A stretch of DNA of 64,000 bases. It comes from Rhipidocladum racemiflorum (taxonomy: Eukaryota > Streptophyta > Magnoliopsida > Poales > Poaceae). The notes below the pieces were generated by a model that had not been told where the DNA came from, did not search any database, and was given only the letters and a program-made list of their open reading frames with translations. A program made the translations under genes and the position numbers. Where the stretch lies: assembly GCA_036346355.1 (NCBI GenBank), contig CM070580.1:32575004-32639003 (forward strand), written 5' to 3'. Position 1 is the stretch's first letter; each line of letters begins with the position of its first letter. Below are positions 1-12,298 of this stretch, in pieces.

Positions 1-8
1 TTACCGTC

Positions 9-83
9 TCGCGTTTGCTGCACAAAGTACAACCAGTAGCGTGCAACAGCCAACAAGTCGCGTTTGCTGCACAAAGTACAACC
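9..83. repeat. Short direct repeat, two 26-bp copies
   Basis: A 26-bp string beginning TCGCGTTTGCTGCAC occurs at 9-34 and again at 58-83, separated by 23 bp. It lies 3' of the NPSN-like gene, which is transcribed leftward, so it may be in the 3' UTR or just beyond it. No known element is recognised. Confidence 0.7.
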
Positions 84-417
84 TGTTGAAAGAAAATCAC
101 GAATTATGTTTCTGCCATTTGAAATGGCATGTGATGCAGAAGCTAACTGGAAGTCTGGAACTCACGTCCTCCTAATAATTACTCGTAAAAGATCTCATCT
201 CTATTGCATAATGCATATATACACACAACCAAAGGGCTGGAGAGTATACAAACACCAGAAGACGTAATCTACGAATCCAAATCTAGTAGTTAATACTGCC
301 AGGAATTAAATGTACAGGCACAAAAGTATTGTTACAGTGTATCTTATGGCTCATTGACAGCTAGCTACCTTGGCATGAAACAACTTCCATGCACAACCAT
401 CAAAGACCTCTGAAAGT

Positions 418-3400
418 TTATGTCGACAACAATCTCCTGTTGCTGGTTTGAAAATTTTGAGCAGGCGGAGCCAATCCTGGGATGTCTCGGATGTTCTTGT
501 TATGTGGGTTGACAATCTGGAAGAACAAAACATTGTGAATGATCTGATTCAAGTTCAATTGTTGCATAGCGAAAGCAGTAGATGATAGGAAAAGTCCCTT
601 TGAGGTATTAAACTAAGAATGGCTTGGGGTTGATAGCAAAAAATGTTTTAACAATTTGGTTCGTAAGGGAAAAAAAGCTTCGGAATGTTTAATCAAACAA
701 AGCATCACGCATGCCCTGTGATAAGCAATCATTGGAATGTTTAATTGTGCACAACGATGATACCATCTGAAAAATGAATTGCATCAACATTGATCATCAC
801 TAGGTTCAAAGTTTTGACGAGCTCATGTCATAAGCCTTTTATCATTACTACAAAATTTAGTACCATGTGTGTACATGTGGTTAAATAACTGACACTCTTT
901 CATGTCCCATGGAAATGGAAGTAGATGCATAGTATAAAAAAAGCCATCTAGAAATAGCTGAAGAAAATACCTTGACAACAATAATTACAATCACGCCACA
1001 AACTATCAGAAAGAGCAACGCCATGATGCATTTGTCAGTTGCAACCTGCAACAAGGAGTTTTCTGATTTCAGGTACCGCTCAACAAGCGCGTGACCAAAC
1101 AAACAAACACATGCACACGCATGTACACATGCACGCGCACACACACACAGGGAGAGAGAGAGAACCTGACGACCAATCTCCTTCACCAGTTGGCTAGCCT
1201 TCTTCAACGAAAAGTGAACAGAATCTAGCTCATTACCAATTCTCTTCATTTGTTCTGTCTGTAAAAACATGAAAGAATCTTTACTATTGGAAACTTCTTC
1301 TAATCTTCTAGGATATCCGTCGAAAAATGTAAAACTTAGAATGGAAGAGGTCAACTGGAAAAAATCCAATCTTGTGTTGCTTGAATTTTATCTGATGAAG
1401 ACAAGAAAATCGAGATAGAGGAATGGAGCCCGGCATCTACGAGATACGGCCCTACTTGAAAAATTAGCCTGTCACAATCTAGTTGCAATCTAGGATAAGT
1501 GTTATATACTTATATTATTCTGGAATGGAATGAGATGGGGCAATGCAAAGAGTAAATGAGAATATGAGATGTTCTATTTAGAAAAACCTGTGGAATATCC
1601 AAGACATCTGCATGCACATCTACTCTTTCCCATGGCAGTGGCACTAGATGTCGAAGCATTCAATACCACAAAGATGGTTAAAAATACATGTTGAATCTTC
1701 ATAGCAGAAGTGATTTCAAGGCATAATGAAAGGTATACACTAAGTCCAGATTCCCAGGAAAAAAGGATAAAAAGGTGGCCCTTACAATGGAAAATTAGGA
1801 ATGAGAAAAACTAAACTCAGTTAATAATAGTCCAGCATTGTGCATACCAAATCCTTGTATAACAAAACAATTTTATTATGTACCTAAGAAGCGCACATGC
1901 ATGCCAGAAGAAAACAAGCATGTAAGAGAAAAAAAAAACTTGGTCGTTTACTAGTTTATAGTCCGGATTCAGGAAAATCTTACCTGCTGTGTTAATGTCG
2001 CAGCAGTTTGAGATCCAACTTCAACAGTTTGCACAACAACCTACCAAAAAAATATCCCTTAAATTTGCCATGAAAGAGCATTGATAAAGAGTGTATGCCG
2101 TTTAGAAAGCAACCATTTTTGAACGCTCAATAGCTTGATCTGTTTGATCCATTTGGTTTCTTCCAGTATCAATGAGTTGTTGATTTGTCATAGCTGCAAG
2201 TTTAGCCAGGTGCTTCCATAAGAACCAAATCTAAATGTCTAGCTTTCAAAAGCATTTCACAATTTATGGATATGATCAAAAGAAAATGAAGCAGTACAAT
2301 CCTGTATTAAGCATTTGAGTCTTGGAAAATGTTCTTTTAGTTCAAGCCTTTTCGAGTTTTATCAGAATCATACACCTTTCAACCAATCAGCCCGACTTAA
2401 TTAATCATAGTATAATCAAAAGGTATATACGACACAATATTACCCTATGGAGCCAACAAAGATACAAGGCTTCATTCTCAATCACATGCACAAAAAGAGT
2501 TTGGTCCGTGGGAGAAGAGAATCAAATTAAATTAAAATTAGCTGATAAAAACGGAACAGGGCACATCCGACATAATTGATATCCTATCCACACTCCTGTT
2601 GTTTAGATGCAGTAGAAACGATGAGGCACCTCTTAACAAAGGTAACTAAGATACTAAATATACATCACCAGTTCACCATCATCAAGCATCCAGATCTTTA
2701 ACTTTCATCACTTTGTTGTTAAAAAAGCATGTCCTATTCCTATCGTATAAAGTCATACATTTCATGATGAAACCTTCCAGAAGTACAGTCTAGCTGATAT
2801 TATAGTGACAAAAGTCAAGAAAATGATCCCATTATAATTTATTTATACTCTTAAATACTGTTGACAAGATTACAAGTTCTGCAACATATGCTCAGCAAGC
2901 CATGTAACAATCTTTACACTTCGGAAGATTTTATTAATATGAGAATATGAGATTAACCAGAAAAATGATTTCAGTAACTAATTTTACCTGATGCCATTTG
3001 AATATTATCCTCAGCGGCAGGCTCACTGCTTCCAGCACCCAGATCGAAGAGCTCAACCCGCTTATTATTACCAAGGCTACTTTGATATCTGCAATAGGAC
3101 CTTAGTATTAGTACTAGTGAAGTACCAAGAGACAACAACATCGCAGGAGGTATAAAAGTTGAAAACAGAATTTTTCAAGTTTAAATACAAAAATTACCCT
3201 CCTGGGATTCAGTATAGATCACAAAAAAGGAAATAGCTTGTGTTTCTGCAGAGTATATTTATTTTTCAAGAAAACTTGTGTACTTACGTCTTCCTCAAGG
3301 TGACATAGGAATTCAACTCTTTGATCTGTACAGTGCATAAGTAATGATTACACGAGTGTTCAAAGTGGTATAAACCAAACAGCCTATTGAAAAGACAATG

Positions 3401-4933
3401 GAGGCACCAACCATATACTGCTTTCTGTCATTTAGCTGCTTGTTGACCTCAGGAAGGTTCTTTGACTCCTCGTCTTTCAGAATACGATCAAACTCTTTGA
3501 TCAAGCTGTCAAGGACCAAGTTGAATTTTAAAAACATTCAATTAAGTACCAGTGTGTCCACCAAAGGGGAAATTGTCATGACAAACACACATGATAATAT
3601 TACATAAAGTGAGCACTTAAATCCCAAATAAAAAAGTTCAAGTTAGGAATAAAAGACAACTAAATAGAGGCATATATGAATAAGCAAGTAAGACTAGTGT
3701 AGAGATAAAAAAAATAAAACAAAGATTTGGCAATAGCAGACTGAAGAATATTGTTCAGCCTGACATACCGCTTGCATTCCTTCATTTTCCCTGTGAGATC
3801 CTCCAACTGTTTAGCTTGCCTGTTTGAATCTTTAATCTTGTCCATCTTCTGAAATCCATTTCTGCAGAAAAATACGTAATATGAATAAAACTTCCAGTCA
3901 GGACAACTTAATAAGGCAGGCAGCTAATAATCTGAGTGTTTTGGACAAAGTATGAAGTGTAATATCAGTCTCAATTCATTCAATAAAATCATTAAAATCG
4001 AATAAGAACGAAGAATCAAACTGTTGAGTCCTAATGTCATACATGAAACAAGGATTGTGGTTCCGATAACTAATTCCAAACATAAAATTGGAAATTGAGT
4101 AATTGACGGACATAACTAATCATGGGAAAGGCAACATTATAATCAAGTTAATCATCTTTGTTTATAAGGAGCAATTCTGTGATCCAAATCAACTATAACA
4201 CAAAATTTGAATTAAGCATTTTATACTTCTGAATGTGTTCAAGGTAACCACACGTCTTATATCAGAGTTCTCTTTGACCTTTTGCGACCCTATTGTATGT
4301 AGTTTGTAGAAATGAAGCCGGCCATCATGAAAATGGAGACAAACAGGAGCTGTAAGCCAATACCATACTGCCAGTACAGAACTTCAGGTTTCTGCTCCCA
4401 TGTCTGGTTTAAGTGGTTCCTTACGAATGAGTTGTACCATTAGGCTAAATTTTAACAACTGTAAATTTCACCAAATGGATTTCTAGGATGGCAGCTCGAC
4501 ACCCAGCTAGAGACAACTGTGTGCAATCCAGGAAAACTTCCTTGCTAAATCATATCCATCATTCCATCACATAATTCCATACATTAATGCTTCTTCCCCT
4601 CATGTACTATACCAGTATACCAAACCTGAGGCGCAATTGCAAGCCGTAACGAGTAAAACATGAGAAACGAGGCCACGATTCACGAGCACGCCTGTACGAG
4701 AGCGCGCGCGCGGCACGACAACCCAATTCCATCATCGCCTAAGCATGCATCCCCTCAACGCGCCAGCGGATAGCGCCGCCGCCGACTCTGGACTCAAATA
4801 ATTGGAAGGGCTAGCTAAAGGAGTAACGAGAGCGGTAGAGATGTAGGGGGACTCACTGGAGGGCGCGGAAGATGTCCTGGATCTCGCCGTCGATCTGCTC
4901 GAGCTCCGGGCTCATGGGCACGTCGCTCGCCAT
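418..4933 (-). CDS. NPSN13-like: Novel plant SNARE (Qb-SNARE), NPSN13-like, ten exons
   Basis: Complete minus-strand gene. Exons, in transcript order, are 4933-4857, 3861-3769, 3505-3412, 3325-3288, 3088-2988, 2193-2114, 2040-1984, 1258-1166, 1045-971 and 516-418. All junctions are GT-AG and phases are kept, giving 807 nt and 268 residues, the usual length of the family. The protein starts MASDVPMSPELEQIDGEI, has a helical N-terminal region (about 10-115), the SNARE coiled coil (about 145-210, containing SLKKASQLVKEIGRQ), a C-terminal membrane anchor (CIMALLFLIVCGVIVIIVV) and a lumenal tail with the family signature IRDIPGLAPPAQ. Family members are tail-anchored Qb-SNAREs at the plasma membrane and cell plate that act in vesicle fusion and cytokinesis. 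The PEVNKQLND motif and the start of the protein fit NPSN13 better than NPSN11. The paralogue call is from memory of family motifs and is less certain than the family. No broken codon or splice site was seen. Confidence 0.95.
1116..1164. repeat. CA/GA microsatellite in an NPSN intron
   Basis: An irregular run of CA-type dinucleotides (ACACGCATGTACACATGC and then pure CA), followed by (GA)n, lies in the intron immediately 3' of exon 8 of the NPSN-like gene. On the gene strand this places a TC-rich then TG-rich tract directly after the donor site at 1165. Confidence 0.8.
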
Positions 4934-6043
4934 GGCTCCCTCCTACCTCCCCCCTTCTCGTCGCCTCTCTCCGGCAGGCCAAACCCTACTAGCCTAGCCG
5001 AACCTCACGCGGCCATTCCGACCGAGCAGGGAGGGTTCGAATGCGTAACCGCGGATGGGAGGAGGAATTGAGGATGGGTTGGGAGAGGAGGGGGCGACGA
5101 CGAGAGCCTAGGGCTTGACGGCCTGGACCTGGCGTATTAGCTGGGGTTTTGAATAGAATCTACCTCTTGGCTTTCGATATAAGATACATAAATTTTAAAA
5201 TAAATAAAATATAATTAATCAGCATCTATTTTTTTATACTTTAACATTTATATATATATTTAAATAATAATAGATAGAAGCATCTTTTATACTTCACTTT
5301 TTTTTTTGGCTTTTGTTTGAATGAAATTTAGTGCGCTCTCTAACCGCAGAAGCAACGGAAAAGCGAAACATGTATTATACGCCGCTATTTCTGAGGAAAA
5401 GAGTAGATTTGGAATTTAATTCGAGCTAAGACTAAAACGAATAGGTCAACTAAGGCGGAGCTTCGGCAATCGGCAGACAGGTAATACGACGGAACGCTTG
5501 CCTGACAGCGAGGACGCGCGCGGCTTAAGACAAATCGGGGCCAACTGCTGATAGGCCAAAGTCGTTTTTTCGTTTCTTTCTTAAAATCTGACACCTGCTG
5601 GGAGAGCCTGTAGTGAGGAGCTGTCAGAGAGTTGGCAGGTTTGCACATTCTTATTTTTGGCCGTCAGAGAAGGACGATGAAGTCCGATGCGAGGAGATAA
5701 AACATCTTTATGTTTGGTCATCTTGAAGCTCTTCTCAAAGAAAACAGAAAGAGTAGCCATCTGACTTGTCAGGCTCTTCCCAAAGTGATATGCTGATTGG
5801 CCAACAGAGCCCTGTCTAGGTGCCCATAAATCAAACCAACTTTAGGGGCTTCAGCCCACCCTTAGTTTGTACACATCAACTTTAGTTTATATAAAAAAGT
5901 AAGAAAAGATGAGAGGGAGAAGAAAGTTGGTTCTTATTTAGTAGTTAGCTTTGTACCGCAGTATAGGTAGATTATTTATATACAAAAGAGAAAATAGTTA
6001 TTATACGGTATCTAGATATAATCTTTAGAGACAATTACTATTA
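4934..6043. other. 5' flank of the NPSN-like gene, no other gene seen
   Basis: The first 200 bp are GC-rich and should contain the 5' UTR and core promoter of the leftward NPSN-like gene. A very AT-rich stretch follows at 5170-5310. From 5320 to 6043 there is mixed sequence with no convincing ORF, RNA gene or repeat boundary. Short ORFs here have no recognisable domain. Confidence 0.5.
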
Positions 6044-6303
6044 CTCTCTCCGGTTTGGTAATACCTGTCGTTTTGGACATAGTGATGGTCAAACTTCCAA
6101 AACTTTGACTAACAATATATTTTTAAATATTTAAATTGGATACATAAAAATTATATGTGTAGACTTGTCTCAAGAAGTACTTTCATAATATTATAATTTT
6201 ATTGGGTTTTATAAATATATTATAATAAAAATTAGCGGTCAAAGTTGTGTTTTGAAGACCGTGCCGATGTCCAAAACGACAGATATTACCAGACCGGAGG
6301 AAG
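6044..6303. mobile_element. Stowaway-type MITE
   Basis: This 260-bp AT-rich element has terminal inverted repeats starting CTCTCTCCGGTTTGGTAATA on the left and ending as the complement of CTTCCTCCGGTCTGGTAATA on the right. It is flanked by TA at 6042-6043 and 6304-6305, the Tc1/mariner target. The CTCCCTCCG-like ends, size and TA duplication are those of Stowaway MITEs, which carry no coding sequence and are moved by mariner-like transposases. The inner parts also pair: a TTTTGGACAT near the left end matches an ATGTCCAAAA near the right. Confidence 0.88.
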
Positions 6304-6536
6304 TAATATGTAGTAGATTTGATTATTGTACTTGCTGAAAGTGGTAGTTCTTGGATACATGACATGAGGTTTAATCTAGTTTACTCCCCGAACCGAATTG
6401 AAGGTGCAAAGTCGAATATCTATTAGCATAAAACTGAAGCTGCTACATGTAAAATCTCTACAGCTGGCTGTCTCCTAGAACGACGGTAGATGACGTCCGT
6501 AAAAGAGTGAATAGCAATGCAGCAAGCCGTTGTGGC

Positions 6537-6753
6537 TGTTATGAGATAAAGACCCTAACCGTATTCGGTTAGGAGTCTATCTCTAACGTGGGCGAATCCC
6601 GAACCCTCCTTCTATATATATAGGGTGTCTCTCATTGTATACATACACATTGATCAATAAAGAAGAGAGAGTTCCACCCATATCTTGTGTTCTTCGTTTG
6701 TGTTCTTGTTGATTGCCGGTGATCGACGTGGGTGAACTACTCGTTTTACAACA
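6537..6753 (+). repeat. 5' LTR of the copia element
   Basis: Begins TGTTATGAGATAAAG and ends TTTTACAACA. It contains a TATA-like CTATATATATAGGG about 85 bp in. That is a plausible U3 promoter because the sequence downstream (AATAAAG, then TCTTGTGTTCTTCG) looks like the R/U5 part. The preceding GTGGC is the target duplication. Confidence 0.95.
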
Positions 6754-6770
6754 CGTTATCAGCACGAGTC
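6754..6770 (+). other. Putative primer-binding site of the copia element
   Basis: Directly after the 5' LTR lies CGTTATCAGCACGAGTC. Its position and the TATCAG core are those expected of a copia primer-binding site, probably pairing with a methionine-initiator tRNA fragment. The tRNA match was not verified. Confidence 0.45.
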
Positions 6771-8267
6771 TCTACCGCAAGAAGCAAAGGATCGTCGACG
6801 ACAACGAACGACTACTACCGGCGATTGATCGCCCGATCCGATCTGCAATCAACTCGTCATCACGTCGGCATCCACTCGGATTGCCGAAAAAAAGTCATGC
6901 GCGACTCTATCCTACGCGATAGCCAACACTTCCGGCATCAAGAAAGTAAGTCGAAAAATCCTGCAGATCGTTTCGCTAGATGCATAGATCTAATCTATTG
7001 TTAGAAAACGGAGATTGATTGTTCTAATTTGCCGTTAGATAACTAGATTGATTGTTATAACGCATAGATCTAATCTGGCGTTACGACTCCGGGTTCGGCC
7101 AGAAGCTGACGACCTTCCTGCCACCAGCCACGTATGGCCCGGTAGCCGGCCGCCGCTAGCTGCGCCCGAATTTGCCGTTTGACCGCGCTGAAGCGCTGCT
7201 CGTACGCCCACGCCCAGCGCCGCTTGACCGCTTCGGCTACGGCCGCTCCGCCGGCGTCGCACGGGCCTGCTCGTTGGCCCGCGTCCATGCCGGCCGCCAT
7301 CCTAACGCATCGGCTGCGTGCATGGCGGCCGTGTCGCGCCGAGTGCATGGCGTACCGTGTGTCGCCGAGTGCATGCAAAGATACAGGCCATGCGTATGCA
7401 GCATATATGCGATATACACGACGATATGCATGCGATATATGAAATCGCCGGATTCGGGCTCGCTTTCACGATCTACTAGAAGTTGCATTGATGGGTTAAA
7501 TCCTCTGAATTCACTAGGAAAGTGCTCCCTTGCATGCTTTGTGGCGTAAAACTTTTTAGTGTCCGTGGGAATACGATTTTATCCACAGCAAACTCTAGCA
7601 GTTTGCAAAAGTATTACCTCCTTTCGCAGAACATACTTGTCATCTCCAAGTGAGCATGCTCACATTTATGCAAATTTAATCTGAATAAACCATAATTCTC
7701 TGTTGTTAGAAGATTGTAGTGTACTAGTACATCTTTTTGGTCTTTTCAGCTGTGGTGTTTGTTGATATTTGCTGAAATTAAAATTTTCCTGTTGAAAAGT
7801 AATTATGAAAAGTGCTAGGAAAATTCCAGAATACTCCATATAGTAGTTTATCAGAACCTGTGTGGTTGGGATTTGATTTCGGTAATGAATCAATAGATAT
7901 GAGACAATTGGTGTCTAGGAAAACACACATGAGGCTTGATTATTTAATTGGCGCCCGGAAACGGGAAGTGCTCCCTCCCTCATGTGAGCCCTAGGGGCAT
8001 GTTGACCTGGCCATGAGTCAAATTGATGGAGATATTCATTACTCGTTTTTCACTCCCAACCAATAAGAATTACATGAGTTGAAATTAGACTTATGCCAAG
8101 TTTAATTGATGTTGGAATTTATTTCTCTGTTATTAAGTAATGCTGGAAGATTGCTGTATATTTTTGTTTGTTTGTTATGCTTGTTCTATACCTTTCAATT
8201 TGTTCCTGTTGCAACAACTTGATTAATTAAAGTTTATTCTTTTAATATAGAACAATCATATAATCCA
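6771..8267 (+). other. Internal region where gag should be; GC-rich insert, no gag found
   Basis: This is where gag would lie, but no nucleocapsid zinc knuckle or gag-like ORF is present. A GC-rich island at about 7080-7380 sits in otherwise AT-rich sequence and gives overlapping ORFs in several frames on both strands (longest about 125 codons), none with a recognisable domain. The 3' part (7480-8260) is AT-rich and ends in a polypyrimidine and TATAG tract just before the pol start. The island may be captured foreign sequence or a diverged leader; which one cannot be told from sequence alone. Confidence 0.5.
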
Positions 8268-9620
8268 ATGGCGGAGGAGGAAATATGTCTTGTAGACAGT
8301 TGCACCACGAATACTATTCTTAGGGAGACTAAATATTTTCAGACATTGACCAAGAAAACTGGAAATATTATGACCATCGCCGGAAGCGAGGCACTCATTG
8401 TTGGCACTGGAAGAGTCATTATAGTTCTCCCTATGGGCACTCGTATAGTAATTGAGAATGCCCTTTTATACCCTGAGTCTAGTCGCACTCTGTTAAGTTT
8501 TAAAGACATTCGTCTTAATGGCTTCCATATGGAAACCGACAGCGAGGATGGTACTGAATACCTCCTTATGACTAAGTCAAGTGGGTACAATAAGCATGTG
8601 GTTGAAAAACTTCCCTCCTTCTCCTCTGGGTTATATTACACATATATAAAACATGAAGTTTATGTTGCGATGCAAACCATCCTTAAAGGTCCAGAAATAT
8701 TTAAGATTTGGCATGATAGATTGGGCCATCCTGGGTTGAATATGATGAGAAGAATAATTAATAATTCTGCAGGCCATAGCATAAAAACTACAAACTTCCC
8801 TAAACCTGAAGATTTTATGTGCCCTGCTTGTGCCAAGGGAAAGCTTATAGTGAGACCCTCTTACATGAAGATTAGAGCGGAACCTTTGAATTTTCTGGAG
8901 AGAATTCAAGGTGATATCTGTGGACCCATTCAGCCCCTGTCGGGCCCCTTTAGATATTTTATGGTATTGATAGATGCCTCTACTAGATGGTCCCATGTAT
9001 GTCTCTTATCTACTAGGAACCATGCTTTCGCAAAATTAATTGCCCAAATCATTAAATTACGAGCCTCCTTTCCAGAAGAAAGGATCAAAACTATTCGAAT
9101 GGATAATGCTGGTGAGTTTACCTCAAAAGCATTTAATGATTATTGTATGGCTCTGGGCATTAATGTAGAGCACTCTGTACCTCATGTCCACACCCAGAAT
9201 GGCCTTGCAGAGTCATTAATTAAAAGAATAAAACTCATTGCTAGGCCACTACTGCAAAATTGTAGGCTACCTACCAGTTGTTGGGGCCATGCAGTCTTAC
9301 ACGCTGCTGCATTAATTCAACTCAGGCCAACTGCATATCATGAAATTTCCCCTTTACAGATAGTGCGTGGAAAAGAACCAAGTATTTCCCATCTGCGAAA
9401 ATTTGGCTGTGCTGTATACGTGCCAATCTCTCAACCACAGCGTACCACCATGGGCCCTCACCAGAAGTTGGGGATCTATGTAGGTTATGAATCTCCGTCG
9501 ATAATAAAATACCTTGAGCCTAAGATAGGGGATCTGTTCACAGCTCGGTACGCTGATTGTATTTTTGATGAGGACAATTTTTCGGCATTAGGGGGAGATA
9601 AGTGCCACATAAAAGAATGA
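8268..9620 (+). pseudogene. pol: copia pol, protease and integrase part, ends at a premature stop
   Basis: A 450-codon frame starts at ATG 8268. An aspartic protease site is present in altered form (LVDSCTTN, where the family usually has DSGAT or DSATT). A GAG-pre-integrase zinc finger of HHCC type follows (HDRLGHPG ... CPACAKGKL, about residues 148-190). Next is the integrase core with the expected acidic residues in GDICGPI, MDNAGEF and NGLAES. The frame closes at TGA 9618-9620, although the same reading frame continues downstream with family-typical sequence. This therefore looks like a nonsense mutation, not a natural end. The start codon may not be the ancestral one, because pol in this group is normally fused to gag. 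Confidence 0.88.
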
Positions 9621-10984
9621 CGGGAAATTGATTGGAATGTCACGGGCATTCAGTCCTTAGATCCACGCACTAAAGAAACCGAACTCGAAGTTCGGAGGAT
9701 AATAAATCTGCAACAAATAGCTAATAATCTGCTAGATGCCTTCACTGATCATAAGGGAGTGACAAAATCTCATATACCCGCAGTAAATGCACCTGAAAGA
9801 GTGGAAATACCCCAGAAGTATATTCAACCCACTCTTACCCCTCATGACAAAAAGAGGGAGAGGCCTCCAGGTGCACGGGACTCAATTCAGCGGAGACGTC
9901 CGCAGAAACTGAGGACCGAACAGATGAGATCACTACCTACGACAGCAGAAGAAGCTCAACCTGACGTTGAGAAAATCCCTGAAGAGAGCCATCCTGAAGA
10001 TAAAGATGTCCCTGAAGTGACACATCCTGAAGATGACAATCCCAGCATACACGCACAATCTAACGATGGGAGATCGGAACACCCAGACTCCATCGTTATG
10101 GGAAATCACGAGGAGCTGGAAGAAATAAATGAAGAAATATCCACCAATTATGTGGATTCTGGAGAATTATATAAGAGAAAGACTACAATTGTCGACATAT
10201 ATTTTGCGTCTAAAATTGCTAAAAATCTTGAATCGATCCGAACCAAAGTCCATGGCGAGTGCCGTAAGCGCTCGATTGGGTCAAATGGAAAGAAGCAATT
10301 GAGGCGAAATTGTGCTCGCTAATAAAAGGAAAGTGTTTGGTCCCGTTGACCGAACGCCTCCTAAAGTGTTCCCAGTAGGATCAAAATGGGTTTTCTTCCG
10401 GAAGAGAAATGAAAATAACAAGTATGTGAGATATAAAGAGAGGCTTGTATCACAAGCGTTCACGCAGAGACCGGCATCGATTACGATGAAACATATTCTC
10501 CGTGATGAGTTGAATAATGTTCCGATATTTAATATCAATGGCAGCTAGCTTAAATTTAACTATGCAGTTGATGGATGTAGTGACCGCATATTTATATGGG
10601 TCATTGGATACGAACATTTATATGAAAGTCCCTGAAGGCGTCAAAGTCCCGGATCCCAATAATCGCAACATGTATAGCATTAAACTGGAAAGGTCACTAT
10701 ACGGATTAAAACAGTCGGGAAGAATGTGGTACAACCGACTTAGTGAATTCCTCCTGAAGAAGGGATATTCAAATAATGATGATTGTCCCTGTGTGTTCAT
10801 AAAGAAATCCCAAAAGGGTTTTTGTATCATCTCAGTATATGTCGATGATCTGAATATCATCGGAACCACAGAGGAAATAAAGGAAGTAAGTGCTTACCTT
10901 ACGACGGAGTTTGAGATGAAGGATTTGGGTAAAACCAAATTCTGCTTAGGCCTCAGCCTTGAGCATTTCCGGAAGGAATTTTAA
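9621..10984 (+). pseudogene. pol: copia pol, linker and reverse transcriptase part, multiply broken
   Basis: From 9621 to about 10270 the integrase frame continues through a charged linker (SHIPAVNAPERVE, then glutamate/proline-rich). The reverse transcriptase then begins in a second frame (about 10312-10450, VFPVGSKWVFF) and changes frame again around 10460-10510. It has an in-frame stop at 10511-10513 and runs in a third frame to a stop at 10982-10984. The catalytic motif YVDDLNIIG (about 10840) and the SLYGLKQSGRMWY motif are intact. At least five lesions show that this copy is dead in spite of its nearly identical LTRs. Confidence 0.88.
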
Positions 10985-10990
10985 TACACG

Positions 10991-11854
10991 ATGCGCCTAT
11001 ACCAAAAGGTATTGAAAAGATTTAACATGGATAAATCTCATCCTTTGAAAACCCCCATGGTAGTAAGGTCCCTGGAAGCGGACAAAGACCCATTTAGACC
11101 AAGGATGGAAGATGAGGAAGTCTTAGGATCCGAAGTTCCATACCTGAGTGCTATCGGTGCACTTATGTATCTTGCGAATTGCACAAGGCCCGATATTGCC
11201 TTCGCAGTAAATTTGCTAGCAAGGCACAGTGCTGCTCCAACCAGAAGACATTGTACTGGCGTTAAGACTTTACTCAGATACCTCCAAGGTACTCAAGATC
11301 TTGGTTTATTCTACCGGAAGAACCAAGAATTAACTATGGTGGGATATACGGATGCTGGCTACCTGTCTGATCCTCACAGTGCCAAATCTCAGACTGGTTT
11401 TGTATTTCTTTGCGGTTGTACACCCATTTCTTGGCGGTCTTTCAAACAGACTTTGGTAGCCACTTCTACCAACCACTCAGAGATTATATCCTTGTATAAA
11501 GCCTCACGGGAATGCGTTTGGCTAAGGCGTGTAATCAATCATGTCCAGAAGTCATGTGGGATGAATACCGTCGATACCCCTACTATTATCTATGAAGATA
11601 ATGCTGCTTGTGTTGCACAAATGCAAATGGGTTATGTAAAGAGTAATATCACGAAGCATATTGCTCCTAAATTCTTTTATCCTCACGAACTCCAGAAGAA
11701 TGGTGAGATAAAAATAATGCAAACTAAGTCATGTGAAAATCTAGCAGATTTATTCACAAAATCCTTGCCAAAATCCACTTTCCAAAGATATGTTAATGGC
11801 ATTGGAATGAGGCGACTTAGAGATTTGCATAGTTCAGGGGGAGTAAATCCCTAA
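10991..11854 (+). pseudogene. pol: copia pol, RNase H part
   Basis: An open stretch in the same frame as the preceding reverse transcriptase segment, separated from it by the stop at 10982-10984. It carries the end of the thumb/connection domain (PYLSAIGALMYLANCTRPDI) and a Ty1/copia RNase H domain (GYTDAGYLSD, SWRSFKQT, STNHSEIISL, YEDNAACV, HIAPKFFYPHELQ). Sequence ends with HSSGGVNP, a typical family C-terminus, about 220 bp before the 3' LTR. The domain itself looks complete; only its connection to upstream pol is lost. Confidence 0.88.
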
Positions 11855-12065
11855 ACCACAACCCCTTTGCATAATCCTGAAGATCATAAGTTGTACTCTT
11901 TTATCCTTAGTGAGTTTTCCTGATGTTTCTCACATGAAGGTTTTTAATGAGGCAACTAGTGTAACACGGAGTGCGAGTGCAATGTACTCTTTTCTCCATC
12001 CCTTTTTTCCCACTGGGTTTTTGGGAAGAGTTTTTAATGAGACATGTGCATTACGCGGAATTCGC

Positions 12066-12293
12066 CCAAGGGGGAGTGTTATGAGATAAAGACCCTAACC
12101 GTATTCGGTTAGGAGTCTATCTCTAATGTGGGCGAATCCCGAACCCCCCTTCTATATATATAGGGTGCCTCCCATTGTATACATACACATTGATCAATAA
12201 AGAAGAGAGAGTTCCACCCATATCTTGTGTTCTTCGTTTGTGTTCTTGTTGATTGCCGGTGATCGACGTGGGTGAACTACTCGTTTTACAACA
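12066..12293 (+). repeat. Polypurine tract and 3' LTR of the copia element
   Basis: The purine run CCAAGGGGGAG (12066-12076) immediately precedes the 3' LTR (12077-12293), as needed for plus-strand priming. The LTR matches the 5' copy apart from about four transitions in its first half, and the target duplication GTGGC follows at 12294-12298. Confidence 0.93.
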
Positions 12294-12298
12294 GTGGC

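Larger units (their letters stand above)
6537..12293 (+). mobile_element. Ty1/copia LTR retrotransposon, full length but defective
   Basis: Two LTRs of 217 bp (6537-6753 and 12077-12293) flank 5.3 kb and are bordered by the 5-bp duplication GTGGC (6532-6536 and 12294-12298). Gene order protease, integrase, reverse transcriptase, RNase H places it in Ty1/copia. No gag is recognisable in 6754-8267. Pol has an in-frame stop at 9618-9620, a frame change near 10.27 kb, more lesions near 10.47-10.51 kb and a stop at 10982-10984, so the element cannot make a full polyprotein. Comparing the LTRs by eye gives about 4 substitutions in 217 bp. With the commonly used grass LTR rate of 1.3e-8 per site per year this suggests well under one million years since insertion (inference). 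Confidence 0.96.

Noticed and set aside
881..1369. 162-codon minus-strand frame
   Set aside because: It is exons 8 and 9 region of the NPSN-like gene read through their introns; the (CA)n and (GA)n stretch is intronic.
7035..7549. Several overlapping ORFs on both strands
   Set aside because: All come from one GC-rich island in which stop codons are rare; no domain or consistent frame supports a gene.
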